Virus record (IMG/VR): IMGVR_UViG_3300042731_003199
Location: 1-31,663 of that record
Strand: one strand, 5' to 3'
Length of the DNA: 31,663 bases
From: a virus
In this document: piece by piece, positions 24,679-31,047 of the stretch
How positions within the stretch are numbered: the first letter of the stretch is position 1
Layout of the letters: the number at the start of each line of letters is the position of its first letter
Program-made: the position numbers and the translations under genes
The notes under the pieces: generated by a model
Databases searched by the model: none
What the model saw: the letters and a program-made list of their open reading frames with translations, nothing else
Told to the model about the DNA's origin: nothing

Positions 24679-25408
24679 ACCGGACATCCCCGGTAGGGGT
24701 ATGTGGACGTTGAAAGGCGGACTTCTCCCGGAAAAGTCCGGCGGCAAGGGGCCAGGTGTCTATCGCGTAGCGGTTGACGACGAACAGAAAATCGGGTCCC
24801 ATTATGTTCTAGGTGACGTCTCGGCGACAACTAGGACTGTCAATCTTGCGGTGAAAGCTTTTCAGTCTCTCTGCGGGATGCCGTTCTTCATGAGGGACGG
24901 AATTCTCGGGGCGGAGACCGGGAAAGAGGGTGTCCGCCTTCAGAAGACGCTAGACATCACAAGTGACGGCATCTTCGGACCTGAAACGATGAAGGCCGCA
25001 CTTCGAGGTTTGATCAGGTCGAAGTCGGATATGTACGCGCTCAATCGGCATGTTCTGTTCGGACTGATCGAAAGTGTGTCACGGTTCGATTTGGCGGCGG
25101 TCGGGAAAAGTGGATGGACCTACGGGCTGTGCCAAATCAACATTCACCCTAAGGAAGGAAGCGGGGGGTCCATCGGTATCGAAAGTGCGCTTACTCCTGA
25201 TATCGCGTTGGACTGGACTGCGAGGAATATCGGAAGAGTGTTCGCCCAGACGTACATGTTTACGCGCGGCATCTCTAGAGATGCCGCATTCAACGTAGCG
25301 GTTCTGAATCATCGCAGTCCGAAGGAAGCAACTGCACTTCGGGACACCGGGGACTATCCGAACGAGCAGGCGAAGGCATTCGTCGAGAGTGTGAGGAGTT
25401 TCGAGTGA
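24653..25408 (+). CDS. Endolysin: peptidoglycan-binding and transglycosylase/lysozyme-like domains
   Basis: This 251-residue protein should cut host peptidoglycan glycan strands. The middle region (about 90-118) shows a peptidoglycan-binding-1 motif (VRLQKTLDITSDGIFGPETMKAAL). The C-terminal half has a transglycosylase SLT-like pattern: a candidate catalytic glutamate E140 in GLIESVSRFD and the GLCQIN motif (158-163), followed by HPKEGS and an alpha-helical tail. There is no signal peptide, so it depends on a holin. AAGGACGAA precedes ATG 24653 within the upstream gene. It ends in a GTGA overlap with the 49-residue gene. A second lysin of different chemistry follows. Confidence 0.8.
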   Translation: MVGKVESIEPDIPGRGMWTLKGGLLPEKSGGKGPGVYRVAVDDEQKIGSHYVLGDVSATTRTVNLAVKAFQSLCGMPFFMRDGILGAETGKEGVRLQKTLDITSDGIFGPETMKAALRGLIRSKSDMYALNRHVLFGLIESVSRFDLAAVGKSGWTYGLCQINIHPKEGSGGSIGIESALTPDIALDWTARNIGRVFAQTYMFTRGISRDAAFNVAVLNHRSPKEATALRDTGDYPNEQAKAFVESVRSFE

Positions 25409-25554
25409 ACGAGACCGAGAGAATTGAACTCGACCCGAATGGTCCTCCGGACGTGGCTCCGACGGATCAGGACGTTGTTTACGAAGAGTCGGAGGTGGTA
25501 GATGAACCCAACGCGGAAACGGCTACCGAAGCTCTTCAAGATGATCGGCCATGA
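25405..25554 (+). CDS. Small acidic protein, 49 residues
   Basis: GTG 25405 overlaps the stop of the lysin (GTGA) and the frame runs to TGA 25552-25554. The product is strongly acidic (MNETERIELDPNG..., many E and D) with no membrane segment or recognised motif. Its last 18 codons overlap a different frame (25502) that has a strong ribosome site. Support for translation is the coupled start only, so I am moderately confident. Confidence 0.5.
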   Translation: MNETERIELDPNGPPDVAPTDQDVVYEESEVVDEPNAETATEALQDDRP

Positions 25555-25570
25555 AATGGAGTTCATCTGA
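25502..25570 (+). CDS. Tiny basic peptide, 22 residues, overlapping frame
   Basis: ATG 25502 follows a near-ideal ribosome site, GGAGGT (25491-25496), and the frame ends in TGA 25568-25570, which overlaps ATG 25570 of the next lysin (TGATG). The peptide (MNPTRKRLPKLFKMIGHEME...) is basic and could be amphipathic. It could be a real small peptide in the lysis cassette, or only a device that loads ribosomes for the next gene. Confidence 0.4.
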   Translation: MNPTRKRLPKLFKMIGHEMEFI

Positions 25571-26379
25571 TGGCTACAGCAACCCAACTGCTTAACGTAG
25601 CGAGATCTCAGATCGGGTACCGAGAAGGCCGGGGAAACAACAACAAGTACGGCATCTGGTACACGAAGGCTCTAGCTGACGGTAATAACTGGAACCATCA
25701 GCCGTATTGCGCCATGGGACTAACATGGTGCGCAGCGCAAGTCAACGGTGGGCTTTCAGCTTTCGGCGGTCTGTGGGCGTACTGCCCGTACTGGGCTAAA
25801 TGGTTCCGGGATCGCGGGAGATTCCACCGCAGTTCCCCCCGCCGTGGAGACATTGCGTTTTTCGACTGGACCGGCAGGCGCCGCCTTGGTCATGAGATGC
25901 ATGTCGGGATTGTCGAGAAAGTCAGCAGCAACTACATCACCACAATCGAATTCAACACGACCGGAGGGGGGTCCGGGAATCAATCCGATGGCGGTGGCTG
26001 CTATCGCCGTACACGACACATGTCTCTGGTGGTCGGCTACGGTCGACCGAAGTACGCCAGCGAAACCAACGTTACATCGGTGAACCACGCTTCATCGGAT
26101 TACAAGAACCGAACCGATAAGATCCCGCTCGTTGTCGACGGAATTTGGGGCCCGAACACTTCACGGAGACTTCAGCAGGTTCTCCGTGTGAAAGTTGACG
26201 GCGCCTTCGGTCCTATTTCGTTTAGGGCTCTTTCCGTGTGGCTTGGGCAAGGAATCCACGCCGGGTGGACTATCGGCATGAAAACTGCGCTCCAGCATCG
26301 TGTTGGTGTGCAGGCGGACGGAATTATCGGCCCGATCACGGTTAGGGCTCTGCAACGGTACCTTAACCGGATGAACTAG
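25570..26379 (+). CDS. Endolysin: CHAP/NlpC-like peptidase or amidase with peptidoglycan-binding repeats
   Basis: This 269-residue protein has an N-terminal catalytic domain (1-165) with the cysteine-histidine pattern of CHAP enzymes: QPYCAMGLTWC (C47 as candidate nucleophile, C54 nearby), and GHEMHVGIV (H111 as candidate base) followed by TIEFNTTGGG. Its C-terminus (about 190-269) contains peptidoglycan-binding-1 units with DGIWGPNTSRRLQ, DGAFGPISFRAL and DGIIGPITVRALQ. It would cut peptide or amide bonds, complementing the preceding lysin. No signal peptide is present. The ATG is reached by TGATG coupling; a GGAG also lies eight bases upstream. The holin gene follows after nine bases. Confidence 0.85.
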   Translation: MATATQLLNVARSQIGYREGRGNNNKYGIWYTKALADGNNWNHQPYCAMGLTWCAAQVNGGLSAFGGLWAYCPYWAKWFRDRGRFHRSSPRRGDIAFFDWTGRRRLGHEMHVGIVEKVSSNYITTIEFNTTGGGSGNQSDGGGCYRRTRHMSLVVGYGRPKYASETNVTSVNHASSDYKNRTDKIPLVVDGIWGPNTSRRLQQVLRVKVDGAFGPISFRALSVWLGQGIHAGWTIGMKTALQHRVGVQADGIIGPITVRALQRYLNRMN

Positions 26380-26388
26380 GAGGAGAAC

Positions 26389-26802
26389 ATGTCCGACCTC
26401 GTGGAGTATTCATTCGCTCGGGACTTGTTCGAGCGTGTGATCCGTCAGGTTCTGCAAGTTATCGGTCCGGTCCTCGCGGTAGTCGCATCGACCGGTGAGG
26501 GATTCGAAATCGTTCCCGTAGCTCTGGCGGTGGCCTTGGCCGTGCTGGTGACGGTCGCTAAGGCCCTGGTGGACATGAAGGCACCCGAGGGGGCCCCGGT
26601 ATGGCGGGTGTTGCTCGACAGGGCAGGGTCGGCCGCTGCTGGGACACTTATCGGTCTACTCCCGGTCGATGCGTTCGGTTTGCTTGCTGTGGATTGGCAG
26701 AAGGTTGCCGTCGCGGTAGCCGCGTCGGCCGCCCTGGCCGTGGTCTCGTACTACGGGGCGCCGCCGTCGAAGGGCCGATCGATTTACGATCTCGCTGCCT
26801 GA
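26389..26802 (+). CDS. Holin-like membrane protein
   Basis: This 137-residue protein has a short charged N-terminus and about three hydrophobic segments (about 18-32, 41-58 and 105-121), plus a further A/G-rich stretch at 78-95, and a polar tail. Composition and the place directly after two endolysins are typical of actinophage holins (r1t-like class). It would form the pores that release the lysins. AGGAGGAGA (26379-26387) precedes ATG 26389. Confidence 0.8.
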   Translation: MSDLVEYSFARDLFERVIRQVLQVIGPVLAVVASTGEGFEIVPVALAVALAVLVTVAKALVDMKAPEGAPVWRVLLDRAGSAAAGTLIGLLPVDAFGLLAVDWQKVAVAVAASAALAVVSYYGAPPSKGRSIYDLAA

Positions 26803-26812
26803 CCGGACCGAA

Positions 26813-26852
26813 GTAAAGCAGCCCCCGGCATCTCTGCCGGGGGTTGCTTTAC
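26813..26852. terminator. Bidirectional terminator between lysis cassette and leftward genes
   Basis: Eighteen-base arms (26813-26830 and 26835-26852) pair with only one G-T wobble around a four-base loop. The stem ends in TTTAC on the right and, on the other strand, also in TTTAC, so it can stop transcription from both directions. It overlaps the stop codon of the leftward gene (26849-26851). Confidence 0.85.
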
Positions 26853-27487
26853 GTGCCATCGTAAATATACCAACAACCTGATCCGGTCGTGACCGCTCTG
26901 GATTGCTCATCGAACGACTGAAAGACTTCCTCGCCTTCCTGGGGAACAATCATGCGATTGAACGCTTCTTCAACTCTTCTGACTAGGTAGGCGTATTTCT
27001 GACCGACGTATTCGTAGGTTTGGCGTGCGATATCGATCGTGTCATAGATGTCGAGTTTCCATGAGACTGCGTTCTGGTAGCGCGAAGGTTGTCTCATGTA
27101 TATGATTCCGCATACGACGTCGGAACGTGAGCTGGTATACCGAACTAGTCGGTGGTAAACCATCTGGGATTTGAACTGTTCCGACATGGTTTCGGCGATT
27201 CTGCCGAACGTGAGCAGATGAGCTGATGAAAATTCACATGAAACGAAATTCCAGGTGTTAGGTCGAAAGTCGAAGTCGTTCAGTTCTCCGTACAAAGCCC
27301 CGGTGTGGTCGTATAGATTTCCACGGCGAGGGATAACATCGCCGAAGAGAACGTCTACAACTTCGGTAACGTCCTCTGGGACTTTCTCAAGACCATTCTC
27401 CCTAGCCCTCTCCCTGATCATTTCGTCGGAGAGCCCGTCGGATTCGTTGACGACTTCGTCAATCCTGCTTAGGATGTCCCCGTTCAC
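26849..27487 (-). CDS. Hypothetical protein, leftward pair, downstream gene
   Basis: The product is 212 residues starting from GTG 27487, chosen because it overlaps the stop of the upstream gene (GTGA). A TTG at 27547 would add 20 residues but lies far inside the upstream gene. The N-terminus is acidic and helical (ILSRIDEVVNESDGLSDEM), the middle contains a beta-rich section with several aromatics (DFDFRPNTWNFVSCEF), and the C-terminus is helical with many Y and R. I recognise no domain, and no membrane segment is seen. It is cotranscribed with the 147-residue gene from the control region at 27937-27986. Confidence 0.65.
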   Translation of the reverse strand: MNGDILSRIDEVVNESDGLSDEMIRERARENGLEKVPEDVTEVVDVLFGDVIPRRGNLYDHTGALYGELNDFDFRPNTWNFVSCEFSSAHLLTFGRIAETMSEQFKSQMVYHRLVRYTSSRSDVVCGIIYMRQPSRYQNAVSWKLDIYDTIDIARQTYEYVGQKYAYLVRRVEEAFNRMIVPQEGEEVFQSFDEQSRAVTTGSGCWYIYDGT

Positions 27488-27927
27488 CTGTTCCGCCAGT
27501 CTTTGGTGTGGATGTGAGGAGTAGCTATATCGTTCGCTTCGTGCCAAGCATTATGCTCAGCCATCATATCAGGAAGCGGAGATTCTTTCAACCTTTTCCC
27601 GTGAAGGACAAAAGAGTGGGCTTGGATCACCCCCGCATCCGGATAGGCATTGGGACACACCCACAGCCCATTTTCCTTGTCCTGCCGCATGATCTCGACC
27701 GATCCTGGCATTATCGTCCTGACGGTCACCTCGGCGAGCGCGGAAATCTCCTCCCCGGTCGCAATGACATCAACTTCGCCGAACGGCACGAAAGTGTACC
27801 CTCGACCCTTCGAGTTTTGGATCTTCGTAGTCCCGTCGTCGGATTTCTCCACGACTTCCCACGCCTGGCGATCACGCGCGCCGAGGACGACATCTCCGAC
27901 CTGAACCTGGGACCAATTCCGCTTCAT
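27484..27927 (-). CDS. Hypothetical protein, leftward pair, upstream gene
   Basis: The product is 147 residues. The N-terminal 60 residues resemble a small beta-barrel (VQVGDVVLGARDRQAWEVVE...GRGYTFVPFGEVDVI), the kind of fold seen in many small SH3-like domains. The rest is mixed, with a histidine-rich end (MMAEHNAWHEANDIATPHIH). Function is unknown. The ribosome site AAGGAG (27939-27934) is six bases before ATG 27927 and coincides with the outermost CTTGTC half-site. This gene is divergent from the RHH-like gene. Confidence 0.7.
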   Translation of the reverse strand: MKRNWSQVQVGDVVLGARDRQAWEVVEKSDDGTTKIQNSKGRGYTFVPFGEVDVIATGEEISALAEVTVRTIMPGSVEIMRQDKENGLWVCPNAYPDAGVIQAHSFVLHGKRLKESPLPDMMAEHNAWHEANDIATPHIHTKDWRNR

Positions 27928-27936
27928 GCTAGGCTC

Positions 27937-27986
27937 CTTGTCAACCGCTTGTCGACAAGGCTAGTCGGCGGCATGTAGACTGGCAA
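27937..27986. promoter_or_regulatory. Divergent control region with overlapping promoters and CTTGTC operator
   Basis: Rightward promoter: TCGACA (27952-27957), 18-bp spacer, TAGACT (27976-27981). Leftward promoter: TTGCCA (27986-27981), 17-bp spacer, TAGCCT (27963-27958). They occupy the same DNA, so only one polymerase can bind at a time. CTTGTC half-sites lie at 27937-27942 and 27948-27953 (11 bp apart), the second continuing into the perfect palindrome CTTGTCGACAAG (27948-27959), which covers the rightward -35 and the leftward start region. This is the structure of a genetic switch; which protein binds is unknown. Confidence 0.65.
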
Positions 27987-28024
27987 CTCGCCTGCATCAC
28001 CGCAGGTGGGATGGGAGGTAGGCC

Positions 28025-28228
28025 GTGGGTGAGACGTTCATCGCAGCGACGTTGACAGAACAGTTCCCGTTCGTGGGAACCGTTCTGCAACGCGAGAAAA
28101 TCGAAAGAGAGGCCCGAGAACGCGGAGTTTCTCGCGCCCGTGTCATTCGGGACGCGCTAGATCACTATTTCACGTGTGAAGGTAGCGGATCCGTCGAGAC
28201 TATGATGGGAGTTGAGCTTGCGGGATAA
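28025..28228 (+). CDS. Ribbon-helix-helix-like DNA-binding protein
   Basis: This 67-residue protein has a possible strand (about 13-20) followed by two helices separated by GVS: LQREKIEREARERGVSRARVIRDALDHYF (split near residues 21-33 and 36-49). This is the pattern of small CopG/Arc-like regulators, which bind repeated half-sites as dimers. GTG 28025 follows GGGAGGT (28014-28020). It is transcribed from the rightward promoter of the switch-like region and is followed by a terminator, so it can be made alone. It is the natural candidate to bind the CTTGTC elements; this link is inference. Confidence 0.6.
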   Translation: MGETFIAATLTEQFPFVGTVLQREKIEREARERGVSRARVIRDALDHYFTCEGSGSVETMMGVELAG

Positions 28229-28278
28229 GATCAATTACTACCGTAGGTAACTATTAGGTTCCTACACAGATACGGGTG

Positions 28279-28308
28279 AGCCCCCCGCCGTGGCATCGGC
28301 AGGGGGCT
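28279..28308 (+). terminator. Terminator between RHH-like gene and prim-pol/helicase
   Basis: AGCCCCCCGCCG (28279-28290) pairs with CGGCAGGGGGCT (28297-28308) with one internal mismatch and a six-base loop, followed by TTT. The 107-base gap from 28229 otherwise holds the ribosome site of the next gene and no promoter I can support, so the hairpin may act as an attenuator controlling read-through into the replication gene. Confidence 0.65.
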
Positions 28309-28335
28309 TTGCAACCCATGGAGAGAGGTTGTTCT

Positions 28336-31008
28336 ATGACCCAATATAGCGCCGCAGGCTCAGTTCCTCAAATCCCCGATACGTATGACGTATTGGGAGC
28401 GGCGTTGCTCCTGGTCAAGCACGGTTTCTACGTGTTGCCGGTTGAGCCGGACACCAAGCGCCCGGCCCGCTTCCTAAGGAAAGACTGGCCCGCGAAAACT
28501 TCGAACGATCCGGAACAGGTCAAGGAGTGGTTTTCGGGGGGTGAATATGCGCTTGCCATCCACGTAGGACGCTCCGGCCTTATCGCATTCGATGTAGATC
28601 ATTTTGAAAATTTGCCCGACCAGCTACTCAACGAGTTCAAAAACAACCCTGGCCCTTGGCAGAGCACACGGGGGGAAGGGCTACGCGGCCACCGAGTCTA
28701 CGCCATCCCTCCCGGGTACATCTTCGGGAACAGTCTCGGATCACTCAAGACCGATCCGGAGTGGGGCGAAGTCCGTGGATCTAACGGGATCATCGTCGTG
28801 GAACCGTCAAACCACACGAAGCCCGGCGGACGGTATAAGTGGATGGCTCCCGGACCAATTCCGACGCTTAGCTGCGGAACGGCTGATTGCCTTCCGAAGC
28901 TAAGCCAAGACGAAGCAGACGCACGTGCAGCGACAGACGTCGAAGTTAAAGCGTTCCTAGACGCACACACATCGAATGACCGACCACAATTCCTTCCCCC
29001 GATCATCGAAAAGTTCGGAGTAGAAGCAAATTCAGGCTCTCGGCATGAAGCCATGGTCCGCAACCTATGTTGGGCCATGCGAGAAGCCGCGATGGGGTTC
29101 TTTCCGGCCCGTGACGCTGCGTTGCAGATCCGGGAAATCTTCCTATTGATGTTCAACCCAGAGCTTGACAAGGGACGTTTCCCCAAACCTGAGTTCTGGG
29201 GCGGCCTTGCATTTGCTGTATCCCAAGCCAAGCTCATTGACGTCGAAGAACGCAAAGCTAAGCTCAACGAGCGTCTTTCGGAACGGGACAAGCAAACCGG
29301 GTGGGACAAGCGGAGCACCCCCTCCACGGCGGAGGCAACACCCGACCAGGCAGCAGAACCAGAGAGGGGCGAAGGGTTCTACACCGGTGCGAAAAACGGT
29401 GAAGGAAAGACAAGGATCAACGTCGGAGACACAGCGAGAGTTATGCCGTGGCTTCGTGAAGAAATGGGCCGTGGGGCTCTGTCCGGGCTCTTCCTCCGGG
29501 ACATGAACCTTGTCTACACCCCCCTTGTCGGAGAAGACGGGTACGTTAAGCCGAAGAAAGACGGAGAGGACGACGGACCGGCTCAGGTTCGTGTTTTGTC
29601 GGAGAGCGGACTCGTTTCGATGTTCGAAACGAGGTACGACATCGGCAAGGTAGAAATCGACAAGAAAACTGAGGAGCACAAGTGGCGTAACGCGTTGTTC
29701 CCGGCTTCCCTGTCTAAGCGTTGTCTTGGTAGTGCAGAAGTCGGTGATGCACCGAATTTGCGCGTCCTTCACGGGGTTACGCACACTCCTGTGATGCGCT
29801 CGGACGGAAGCATTGTCGACACCCCCGGATACGACACAGTTACGGGGATGCTGTACCTTCCGGACGGAACGATGGGACAAGTAGTTGTCCCGGAGAATCC
29901 GAGCGCAAGACAGGTCCGCGAAGCCCGCGACACGGTCATGTATCCGGTGGGAGAGTTCCCGTTCGTTTCGAATGATGATCTCGCGAATTGGGTCGGTGCT
30001 GCCTTCACTCCATTGCTCAGGCCGCTAGTTCCTCCGCCGTACCAGTTCCTTGTGATCGAGGCACCCTCACCAGGGTCCGGGAAGGGGTACCTACTCGGCG
30101 TGCTCCGTGAGGCCCACGGTGTCGCACTCCGCCCCGGGATGCCCGGTAAGGACGAAGAGTGGTCGAAAGTCGTGATGACCATGCTCGCCGGGACGACTGC
30201 TCCTATCGTTGCGTTCGATAACGTCCGTGGGACGATTCGATCCGCAGTTCTCGAAGGTCTGCTAACGACGAAGACGGTCTCCGACAGAATGCTCGGGAAG
30301 AACACCGAGTACATGCAGTTCTCGAACGACCGTCTATGGGCCATGACGGGGAACAACGCTCAACTTGGCGGAGACCTTGCCCGAAGGACTCTTCGTGTCA
30401 CAATCGATCCCAGGGTTCCGAACCCTGAGGCGAGGGACGGTTTCCGGTGCCACCCGGTCCTATGGACGAGATCTCACCGTGCCGAGTATATTTCTGCGCT
30501 TCTCACGATTGCTCGCGGGTGGGTTGTCGCCGGTCGTCCGACACCTAACGTGAAGCGTTCCGACGATTATGCGTCGTGGGTGAGGACTATCCGTGGGATC
30601 ATGACGTTCGCCGGGTTCGTGGGTACTTTCTCGAATTCCGAGCGGCGGCAGGAACGCGCCGTGGAGGATGAGGATTGGGAGGCTTTCCTCACCGCCGTGG
30701 TGGATTCTTTCGGGGTGAAGACCGAGTTCACTGCTCGGGAGTTGTATGCGCAGATCGAGGGGAATAGGTATGGGAAGCCTGACGGGATTCCGATCGATCC
30801 TCAGTTGCTTCCCGGAGATTTGCCGGACAAGTTCGGCAAGTGGAGTGATGAGGGTAGGTTTCTGAAGAGTCTCGGGTTTTGGTTGAAGAACCGCGTCGGT
30901 CGATATGCCGGAGACTTGAAGGTGGTGGACCGGGGGAAAGGTAAAGGGGAGCGCAAGAATATTCAAATCTACTGGATCGAACGGGCTGGCAGCGATAGAA
31001 TCCTCTGA
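28336..31008 (+). CDS. DNA primase-polymerase / helicase fusion
   Basis: This 890-residue replication protein combines an N-terminal bifunctional primase-polymerase domain (about 20-195) with a C-terminal helicase-like ATPase. In the first domain, HGFYVLPVEP, the metal-binding FDVDH (D86 and D88), and GGRYKW are visible. The C-terminal half has Walker A PSPGSGKG (K583), Walker B IVAFDN (D628), then LWAMTGNNAQLGGDLARR as sensor and arginine finger region. Between them lies an acidic linker (about 320-375). It would prime and unwind phage DNA; a helicase or SF3-like ATPase assignment is from motif order. I chose ATG 28336, which follows GAGAGAGG, over an upstream GTG 28276 that lies in the terminator hairpin. 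Confidence 0.9.
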   Translation: MTQYSAAGSVPQIPDTYDVLGAALLLVKHGFYVLPVEPDTKRPARFLRKDWPAKTSNDPEQVKEWFSGGEYALAIHVGRSGLIAFDVDHFENLPDQLLNEFKNNPGPWQSTRGEGLRGHRVYAIPPGYIFGNSLGSLKTDPEWGEVRGSNGIIVVEPSNHTKPGGRYKWMAPGPIPTLSCGTADCLPKLSQDEADARAATDVEVKAFLDAHTSNDRPQFLPPIIEKFGVEANSGSRHEAMVRNLCWAMREAAMGFFPARDAALQIREIFLLMFNPELDKGRFPKPEFWGGLAFAVSQAKLIDVEERKAKLNERLSERDKQTGWDKRSTPSTAEATPDQAAEPERGEGFYTGAKNGEGKTRINVGDTARVMPWLREEMGRGALSGLFLRDMNLVYTPLVGEDGYVKPKKDGEDDGPAQVRVLSESGLVSMFETRYDIGKVEIDKKTEEHKWRNALFPASLSKRCLGSAEVGDAPNLRVLHGVTHTPVMRSDGSIVDTPGYDTVTGMLYLPDGTMGQVVVPENPSARQVREARDTVMYPVGEFPFVSNDDLANWVGAAFTPLLRPLVPPPYQFLVIEAPSPGSGKGYLLGVLREAHGVALRPGMPGKDEEWSKVVMTMLAGTTAPIVAFDNVRGTIRSAVLEGLLTTKTVSDRMLGKNTEYMQFSNDRLWAMTGNNAQLGGDLARRTLRVTIDPRVPNPEARDGFRCHPVLWTRSHRAEYISALLTIARGWVVAGRPTPNVKRSDDYASWVRTIRGIMTFAGFVGTFSNSERRQERAVEDEDWEAFLTAVVDSFGVKTEFTARELYAQIEGNRYGKPDGIPIDPQLLPGDLPDKFGKWSDEGRFLKSLGFWLKNRVGRYAGDLKVVDRGKGKGERKNIQIYWIERAGSDRIL

Positions 31009-31010
31009 AC

Positions 31011-31040
31011 TTGACAAGTCCTTTACAAGAGAGGTATGGT
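31011..31040 (+). promoter_or_regulatory. Promoter and 17-bp direct-repeat operator, probably leaderless
   Basis: TTGACA (31011-31016), 18-bp spacer and TATGGT (31035-31040) form a good promoter. Seven bases later is ATG 31048, so the transcript would start at the start codon. The spacer region contains GACAAGTCCTTTACAAG (31013-31029), the reverse complement of CTTGTAAAGGACTTGTC, 15/17 identical to the element at 14718-14734. A bound regulator would cover the -35 and spacer. Confidence 0.65.
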
Positions 31041-31047
31041 TGGTTCC

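Noticed and set aside
27488-27547. Longer version of the leftward 212-residue gene from TTG 27547
   Set aside because: TTG with no ribosome site, deep inside the upstream gene. GTG 27487 gives the usual GTGA coupled start.
28276-28335. In-frame GTG start for the prim-pol/helicase 20 codons upstream
   Set aside because: It lies in the terminator stem and has no ribosome site. ATG 28336 has GAGAGAGG upstream.
29164-29172. A further copy of CTTGACAAG inside the prim-pol gene as another operator or promoter
   Set aside because: It has no -10 at the right distance and no second half-site 11 bp away, and it is within coding sequence.
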